From NCBI RefSeq assembly GCF_029867415.1, contig NW_026705298.1, positions 248,001 to 312,000 on the forward strand: a stretch of DNA of 64,000 nt. The letters run 5' to 3'. How positions within the stretch are numbered: position 1 is the stretch's first letter; every line of letters begins with the position of its first letter. The DNA comes from Vicia villosa. Its lineage: Eukaryota > Streptophyta > Magnoliopsida > Fabales > Fabaceae. Below are positions 56,927 to 64,000 of this stretch, in pieces. Made by a program: the position numbers and the translations under genes. The notes below the pieces were generated by a model. The model searched no databases. It worked only from the letters and a program-made list of their open reading frames with translations, and was not told the DNA's origin.

Positions 56927-59900
56927 AAAAACTATTAACAATTTCATAAGCAGGATGGCCCGATAGCGGAAACCTGATAGCAAGTGGTCCACTGATACCA
57001 TGTTAAGAAATGTGGTCGAGCCTACTGAAACTATCAGACTCTTGATACCACGTTAAAATATGTGGTTGGGCCTAACTCATCCCTACAAAACCGGCTTGTA
57101 GGATGAGGATTGCCTCCACTTATAAACACATGTTCAGGCTATATATTGCCTGATGTGGGATTTTGACAGGTTCTATTAATAATGGGAAGTAAAACTAGAA
57201 ACATAAGCATACCTCTTTAACAATCTCTTTCACCCGTCTCAAAGAATCGAGAATACCAACATGAACTACTTTTCCCTTTCGAACGACTCGAATGCCACAG
57301 CCTTTTGTAACCTTTCCTTCTGTAACCATGCATCCAGCAACGCGAGCACTACCACTTCTGAATACGGCCCGTAATTCTGCCGAGCCAATTGATACTTGAT
57401 CCTGGCAAAAGATAGCAGTTAAGAATTGCAGCAGAACCATCGGAAACTTAAAAGCTCATAAAGAATAGATGTGTTGATTTACCTCAACAGAATCGAGGAG
57501 TCCTTCCATTGCTTTTCGCACATCGTCAATTAATTCATAAATAACTTTATATAATCGTATCTCAACACCTTTATTATCTGCATAGCTTTTTACAGAGCCT
57601 GGTGCTTTGACATTAAATCCAAAAATAATAGCTTTGCTTGCTGCGGCAAGGTCAACATCACTTGTGCTTACATCACCGGTTGTTTCCATCAAAAACTTCA
57701 GCGTGACATTATCTTGCGGTAGCACCTGCAGCGCTTGTTTGACGGCTTCAATGGATCCCTAGTCACCATCACGATATCATCGACAAAAACATCGATAAGT
57801 TAAACACGGAATTTAACAGCAACAAAGAGAATGTACAAATTCTAGTAACAGTAGTAGCCGTGACTGTGACCGTGACCATACCTGAAGATCAACCTTCAAA
57901 ATAATATTCAATTGGTGCAAGTCTAGTCCAGAAAGCTTTCCTGACGAAACTGCAGAAGCTAACGAAGAAAGAGTGACCTTGCCATCTCCCATCTTTGCTG
58001 AAATACGTTCATCTCGCAATGACATAACACGAGACTCTGCCTTTTCACGTGCAATATCAAGGGATTCAACAACCTCAAATACATCACCAGCAACTGGAAC
58101 ATTATTCAATCCGATAACCTGCAGTTATGTACAGCCGAAAAATCAGAAAATTTTGAACGAGGATGATTTTTAGCATCTATTCAGAACCTTAAAAATTTAC
58201 AAACCTGGATAGGTATAGAAGGTGTAGCTTCATCGACACGCTTTCCACCATCGTCGAATAAAGCTCTTACCTGAAGGAAGTAATAAAATATGTAAATGAA
58301 TTCGGAGGAAAGCAAAGCAAATAGCTCATAATTTAATTACTTAAAGTTAAGTTAACGTGTCTACCAACCTTTCCAAAAGCTCCTCCGCAGACTACTACAT
58401 CACCCCTTCTGAGTGTTCCATTCTGGATAATAAATGTCGCAAACGGTCCTTTTGATTTATCTAAGCCTGCCTCAATGACTGTGCCCTTCGCACTTCTATC
58501 AGGATTAGCTTTCAGTTCTTGCAACTAAACAAGAAATAGTCAGATGAAGCAATAGAATAGTTTGAGAGTTAAGTGAGTTAAACTAGCTATGTCAACAAGA
58601 GAAAAGAAGTTACCTCGGCAACAAGCATAATTGTTTCCAAAAGATCATCTACATTTTCCCCTTGAAGAGCACTTATCTGTTTATAAGAGAGAAAGAAAGT
58701 GAATTATAACTTCCTATAAGTTATTATCAGAAGCATAAACAAAATACGAGTATGATCACGAAAATAAGAAATATAAACCTGAACCATCGGGATGTCGCCA
58801 CCCCAGTCTTCTGACATCAAACCAATGGAAGATAGCTCTTGCATAACTCGATCTGGATTTGCTCCGTCTTTATCTATCTATTTTAAATAAATAAATAATA
58901 GTGTGTCAATAATCCCTCATGTCATCGCCTAGTAAATCATAAGCATTGCAAAATGATATGGGAGACATGTGTTGGCCTACCTTGTTAATAGCAATGATTA
59001 AGGGTACTCCTGCTGCTTTGGCGTGAGCTATAGCTTCTTTTGTTTGAGGACGAATACCATCATCAGCAGCCACAACGATAATAGCAATGTCTGTTACGCT
59101 TGCTCCACGGGCTCTCATTGCCCCAAATGCCTACAGGAACATATATAATAGATATCAAGTATAGGAAATTATCATTATTAGTAAAACAACACTAATGGTC
59201 GTTTTACAATCGTCCCTGAGAGGATTTGAACTCCGAACCCTGAGGTTTAGAAAGTCAAGCATACCTCGTGCCCAGGAGTGTCGAGAAAAACACACGGCAG
59301 CGTTTTGCCATCAAAAGGTACTTGCACTTTATATGCTCCGATTCCCTGTGTGATCCCACCAGCTTCAGAAGCCGCTACCTGTTACATTATTTGCATCAGC
59401 TTTAAACTGAATGTGAGTGCCATAGATAAAGCCTAAATTATTACATAATTCGCCATATTCAGACGCTATGAAAAAGTAGATGACGGAGAAGGGGGCAGTG
59501 TACAGCATAACATCTCATAAATGCACAATCAACATATATTACTAATTATTGGTACAAAGAGAAACGGCAAGAGTGTCAGTGGGTTAGGACGGTGAAGGAG
59601 TATTATGTAGGAGGTCCATGGTTCGATCTCTGCCGCTAACAAATTCTCGCTCCCTCTACCAAATTAAAAATTAGTATTTGCCTATTAAAAAATTTCTTAC
59701 TATAAGCTATAACTAATCCTGAATTCATTCTATTGAAATCCATTGATCATAAGGAACGGCAACATCGGCAAGGAAACAAAAACATTAATAATCATAATCA
59801 TTCACACAACACAAGCAAACATCCATACAACCTTCGTATAACCATGAACTGAAAGAAAAATTAAGTTTTTATTTAATTTTCACCATACCTTGGTCTTCCG

Positions 59901-61500
59901 TATATAATCCAAAAGAGTTGTCTGCAAAATGATAACACCAACAAATATCAATAAATGGAGGAATATAGGGAGAAAAATCAGACATAAATGAAGAATACAA
60001 CAGAGTGATATCGCTTACCTTGCCGTGATCAACATGGCCCATGATAGTAATAACAGGAGGCCTATCTTTGAGTTTGTCGAGGTCATCTTCCTCGAGAATT
60101 TCCCTTCTATTCACTAATCCTTCAACTGTGAAAGGATCGGCATCGATAACTTCCACTTCATAATCTTTACATATCATCTTCACCATGTCTTTGTCTAGAG
60201 TTTGTACCCCATCTGGTTTAACCCCCTTGGAGTATAGAGAACCGAGGATTTCACCTTCGGTGATCGCCAAATTGAATGCCAACTCTTCCACCAGCATACC
60301 TTGGTCGCTGACCTCTAGAATTTCAACTTTAACCGGAGCAGCATCCCTGGCAGCCTGAAGCCGTAGAGCCCTACGACTCGCTTTACTCCATTTCCTTCCT
60401 TTTCTTGTAGCACCACGAGTGTCCTTATCAGGAACCCCATCCTTATTGAATACCCGTCTTCTTGGTCCTGCCCCAAACGAAGCACCTTTCCTCCGGATAT
60501 CATCTTTAAACCTTCCTTGGGGAGGGGCCCTCCCTGGTCTCGAAGGCGCTGCTACAACTGCTCGAGCCATCGCAGGGTCAGCTGCCGGTTTCTTCGAAGC
60601 AAACTTATCAATCAAGATAGGCGCCTTTTTTTCTTTAGGCTTAACAGGCGTTTCTCCTTGCCCTTTATCATCCTTCAAGATAACGGCTTTTTTAACAGGC
60701 GGCGGCGGAGGCGGGGCAATAGAAGGCCTAGATTGTAACGTCGGTTGAGGCCTTAAAGGAGGCTGAAGATCACGAGACTCAGATGCTACCTTCTCCCCTC
60801 CCCCAATTACAGATTCCCCCACTTCACTACTCTTGACACTAGGCCTATAAACTTCCTTCACAACCTTTTGCACATTCGCAACCGAATCCCCTTTACGCCA
60901 TATACTCTTCAACGTCTTAGACTTATGTTTCTGTAACGAACTCACAGGTCTAACATCCTTAGGTTTATCATTTATCTCAGGTCTAGCCGGTGGTTTATTT
61001 ACCGAACCATTACTTCTTCCCCCATCCAGCTTAGAATTTTCAAGCTTTTCAGCCTTCTCCAAAACATCTCCAAGCGATTCAATCACCTTATTCCTCTCAT
61101 CCACATTATCCGAACCCTGACCATTCCTCAACGAACCCGATCCTAAAACCGCGTCATTATCAGAGGGCTTCAACACAGGCCTAGGAGGAGGTTTAAGTCC
61201 AAAACTAGCACTAGCACCACCACCACCACCACCACCTTTATCACTATCACCATTGTTAGAAGAATCAAAGGAAACCGGATTCCCTTGGTCAGCAACAAAA
61301 TCAGTAGTGGTAACAGAATATCTACAAACAGACAAAGAAACACAATGCCATCTTTTTTTCCCTCTAACACAATTCCCTCTAGAAAGAGAAACTCTTCTAA
61401 CAACAGAATGTGAACTACTTGCACCAATGAAACTCCCTAAACTCATTGGTGAAGCAAGAGAACTTATTGTCCCTTGCACGTTTCCCACTAATATAACCAT
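56690..61500 (-). CDS. Chloroplast translation initiation factor IF-2
   Basis: Twelve exons (61500-60019, 59921-59889, 59378-59265, 59130-58981, 58877-58779, 58676-58614, 58524-58369, 58270-58205, 58118-57882, 57758-57483, 57401-57213, 56872-56690) join in phase 0 to about 1,015 aa. IF-2 is the GTPase that brings initiator fMet-tRNA to the small ribosomal subunit, here in plastids. The N terminus is Ser/Arg-rich, as in transit peptides, followed by a long Pro/Lys-rich linker. The GTPase has G1 'GHVDHGKTT' (~487-495, split by intron 1), G3 DTPGHE (~540), G4 NKID (split by intron 4) and G5 SALQGE. Beta-barrel and C-terminal IF-2 domains follow. Length and order match Arabidopsis FUG1. The ATG at 61500 was chosen because the frame further upstream begins with TTG. 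Confidence 0.95.
57042..57168 (-). mobile_element. Short LTR (TRIM/copia type) with primer-binding site in IF-2 intron 11
   Basis: On the minus strand, 57168-57051 runs from TGTCAAAATCCCACATC to ATTTTAACG and is followed by TGGTATCAAG (57050-57041), the initiator-Met tRNA primer site. A TATA-like 'ttataagtgg' is inside. Further along, about 57006-56990, a second LTR-end plus primer-site sequence ('cttaacatggtatcag') is seen, so the fragment is rearranged. The copy A breakpoint of the segmental duplication lies about 65 bp away (56926). Confidence 0.6.
59200..59262 (-). repeat. Possible SINE fragment in an IF-2 intron
   Basis: The minus strand carries 'gttcggagttcaaatcctc', resembling a polymerase III B box with its surroundings. 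It is too short to show an A box. It ends just before the splice donor of exon 3. Confidence 0.3.
59561..59700 (+). repeat. Possible SINE in an IF-2 intron
   Basis: 'tgtcagtgggttaggacgg' (A-box-like) is followed about 40 bp later by 'catggttcgatctctgccg' (B-box-like), then an AT-rich tail. The layout fits a tRNA-derived SINE head. No flanking duplication was confirmed. Confidence 0.35.
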
Positions 61501-63020
61501 AATAAAACCCAACAACAACAACACACACCAAAAAAAAAACAATAACTTTCTAGTTAAACTTCAACAATTCCTCATCACCCAAGTTACAGAACCTACAAAA
61601 GCTAAGAATTGAACCTACCCAGAAACGAAATTGTCATGAAATTGAAGAATTAAAGGCACCTGTGATGTAAAGATAAGAACTTTGTGTTTGGATTGAGGTG
61701 GAACATGCATAAGGATTAAAGGGTATTGAAATGAAGTGAAGAAAAAGTTTAGATTTTTATTGGTGATAGAATATGAAGAGAAGAGAAAGAAGAAGAGAAG
61801 TAAGAGTGTGGCTATGAAAATTGATTGGGATAAGTTTATGGCATTTTTCAAATGAATTGTGTGGATGGTTATGTTTCTGTCGATTTTTCTGATTCCGATA
61901 AGGCTTGTTCTTTTTTCGTGGTTTTTCATGTAGTTTTGTTTTTGTTTTTTGTTTTTTTTTTAGTATTGTTAGAGGAAAAAAAATATTTAGGGTAATTTTA
62001 TTAAATAAATGTATAAATTAAATTAAATTAATATTATATTGTTATAAAGTGTAAATGGTTTTGGAATGAACACGTTGGCGATTCTTGGCCCTAATAATTT
62101 TTAGAGGTGTGAATATTCCATTGTTTTTTTTTTTTACGTCAATAATTTAATGATAGTGTGATTGAGATTGAATAGATTAATAAATTGCACCTAAATGATG
62201 AAAATATATTTTGCATATAAGGAGAAATTTCAAAATGGCTAATGAGAAAAAGAGAAACACCTTCAAAAGTGTGTTGGAAATTGATGTCAATGAATAAAAA
62301 AAATGAAAAACTAACACTTTTAAAACACTTTTAAAAGCTTATCTTTAGAATTGTTTCGAGTATCATGCGTTGCCATCTTTGAGAGTATGTTGGACGAACT
62401 ACTGCATAGGGTTTAAAATTTATCATAGCAAAATCGTGGCTAAATAGAGATTTATAAAAATATTATCACGATTAAATTTTAGTTAAATAAGATCTCTGAT
62501 TATTTTGCTATGGCTAAACTTTGATTACCGTATAAATAGTCTTCAAAAATTAGAGACGATATTGCACGGATGCACCTTAAACTTAGGGGTTTGCTCTTCC
62601 ACCCCTGGTGATGAGTCACCCTTAAGAAATATGAAAATATCTTTGAAATATTATAAAAATTAACCTTTAGACGCTCTCTCATACACACAAAACATTTCGT
62701 AAATGATTCACTTTATTTTGGCAAAGTATAATACAAAAGTTAACATCTGTATTATTGAAGAGTGAATTTGTAGGTTAAGTTTCAGACTAACATGTTAGAC
62801 ACATTTTGAACTTATAATAGTGTGTTTATTTTCATACTTCGGTGAATATTATGGAAATTAACTTTTGTGTTAATCCTCAAAACAATAAATTTCTCTTTTG
62901 GACAATATTTTTGTTTTAAATTTGACATATTTTAATAAAACTTATATAATACAATAAAACCATACACTGATTACAAAATATAATCAAAATATTATATATA
63001 AATTTCCTCTCTAAGTCAAT
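61501..63020. other. IF-2 leader/promoter side and intergenic DNA
   Basis: No gene recognised. The first few hundred bases upstream of 61500 (minus strand) should hold the IF-2 leader and promoter. The rest is AT-rich. Confidence 0.45.
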
Positions 63021-63023
63021 GAA

Positions 63024-63450
63024 GTATCACATGTAGACGACATCGACATAGTATGCATTTTTGTTCACGAATATGGACGTGTCAATCAGATACAAGAGAT
63101 ATGAACTCAATACACATACTTTATGATGTGCTACATGTGCATCATCACCATCAACCTCAATTGTCACATTCAGGCAATATTTGTATAGCCTCTCTTGAAA
63201 TTCAAACCTAACACGACATCCTCTAGTGTCATCCATCTTTTGCTGGGCATCACTAGGGTCAACTCCCAAATAATGCATCATCATATCCAGTACGTCTGGT
63301 CTAGTAAGTCTAGAGTAGTTTAAAATTCTCCCCTGATCGGAAGATGTATGAGGGGTGAAACATCATTAAGTGTGATTAATATCTCACCGATCAAAAGATG
63401 GAATGAAGAAGTCTCTGAAAGACATGTCTCGATGAAAGCACACAACAAAC
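63024..63450 (-). pseudogene. Plant mobile domain (PMD) protein fragment
   Basis: The minus strand reads, with one frameshift/stop, 'ETSSFHLLIGEILITLNDVS', then 'PLIHLPIRGE'. From 63284 it continues 'YLGVDPSDAQQKMDDTRGC', 'VRFEFQERLYKYC' and 'LLYLIDTSIFVNKNAYYVDV'. This is the conserved core of the aminotransferase-like plant mobile domain, found in MAIN-like proteins and in transposons. The N and C termini are not recognisable in this window, so it is treated as a transposon-derived pseudogene. Confidence 0.65.
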
Positions 63451-64000
63451 CATGGTTAATAAAAGTATACTCATTCCTAGATAAATCTTGCATCCCGGAT
63501 ATTTACATGACATTCTGAAATTGTGGTTCATCAGGTTACGGCAACTGGCAGCTTTGTAATCCTCCTACCATGGCGAATACATCAATGTCATAAACTTCAA
63601 ATACATCACATATGTTTAAAGGAATAAATACATATTTATTTTAGCTCTCCATCTCACACGTTCTTGGCAGCATGGTTTACATATAGACAAATCAGTGAGG
63701 TGTCTGAGGAACATCCTGGATAAACATCAAGAACAACAGCAGTAGGTTAGACTTCTAGTGCAGTAGCAATAGACTCATGTCTCCGGGAGGATTATGTTGG
63801 AGACTTATGAACTCTGGAAGATGATGCTTTAAAGGACAGAAGTATGTTGTATCATTCTACCATGCAATAATATGTCTACATTGTCAGACATTTTACTTGT
63901 AATTACACTAGAATAATTAAATCATAATCAGAGGAGCCAAACTCATGGGACAAAATTGGCAAAATTAGAAGAAAAAAATGTAAAACAACAAAATTCAGAA
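63451..64000. other. Right edge, no gene assigned
   Basis: No frame with recognisable similarity. The minus strand could hold further upstream parts of the plant-mobile-domain remnant, but none is clear. Confidence 0.35.

Noticed and set aside
60315..61427. Additional frames over IF-2 exon 1 on both strands
   Set aside because: Shadows of the low-complexity Pro/Lys/Gly-rich linker of IF-2.
61501..61542. Extension of IF-2 by 14 residues upstream of the ATG at 61500
   Set aside because: The extended frame begins with TTG and encodes a hydrophobic Phe/Leu run unlike IF-2 transit peptides; the ATG at 61500 gives the usual start.

Overview
The window is nuclear DNA of a flowering plant. Introns follow the GT/AG rule, one gene encodes a chloroplast-type translation initiation factor, and the mobile elements are typically plant ones. 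The large Ogre/Tat-type LTR retrotransposons with tandem repeats in their 3' untranslated parts, the LTR starting TGTCATACCCC, and the 'plant mobile domain' remnants suggest a papilionoid legume, probably of the clade that includes pea, vetch, clover and medic. The species call is inference.

Only three host genes look functional. A small G-patch protein (GPATCH11-like, plus strand, 14838-16902, 4 exons) and a kinesin-14 motor (minus, 23831-19138, 14 exons, about 1,023 aa) sit end to end. A chloroplast translation initiation factor IF-2 gene (minus, 61500-56690, 12 exons, about 1,015 aa) lies near the right edge. For all three I could follow open splice junctions with consistent phase through the whole coding sequence.

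The rest is mostly nested mobile DNA. At 3920-13701 there is a copia-type LTR retrotransposon, mostly deleted inside. One of its LTRs is split by a 7.6-kb CACTA transposon (4246-11859, TSD TCT). That transposon shows no transposase but carries pieces of four unrelated host genes in one orientation: a UDP-glycosyltransferase fused to a FAM10/HIP-like co-chaperone, and an ARF-related GTPase fused to a plastid-type fructose-bisphosphate aldolase. Between 17.4 and 27 kb lie several MITEs, including a 9-bp-TSD Mutator-like foldback element with a 10-bp-TSD MITE inside it and two PIF/Harbinger-like elements back to back.

At 27.06-43.7 kb an old, broken Ty3/gypsy (Tat-type) element is split by a very young 11.9-kb retrotransposon (29758-41620, TSD GTCAT). 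This has two 3-kb LTRs that I read as differing by three substitutions, one gag gene, no pol, and a 73-75-bp minisatellite before the 3' LTR.

From 44.2 to 56.9 kb the region downstream of IF-2 is tandemly duplicated. The outer copy holds an intact-looking but stranded duplicate of the last IF-2 exon. The junction between the copies is filled by the 3' end of an Ogre-like element (an array of about fifteen 80-bp repeats, a polypurine tract and a 4.2-kb LTR). A second, smaller tandem duplication inside the outer copy has the same architecture, filled by 1.5 kb of AT-rich repeats. The right end holds plant-mobile-domain remnants and AT-rich intergenic DNA.
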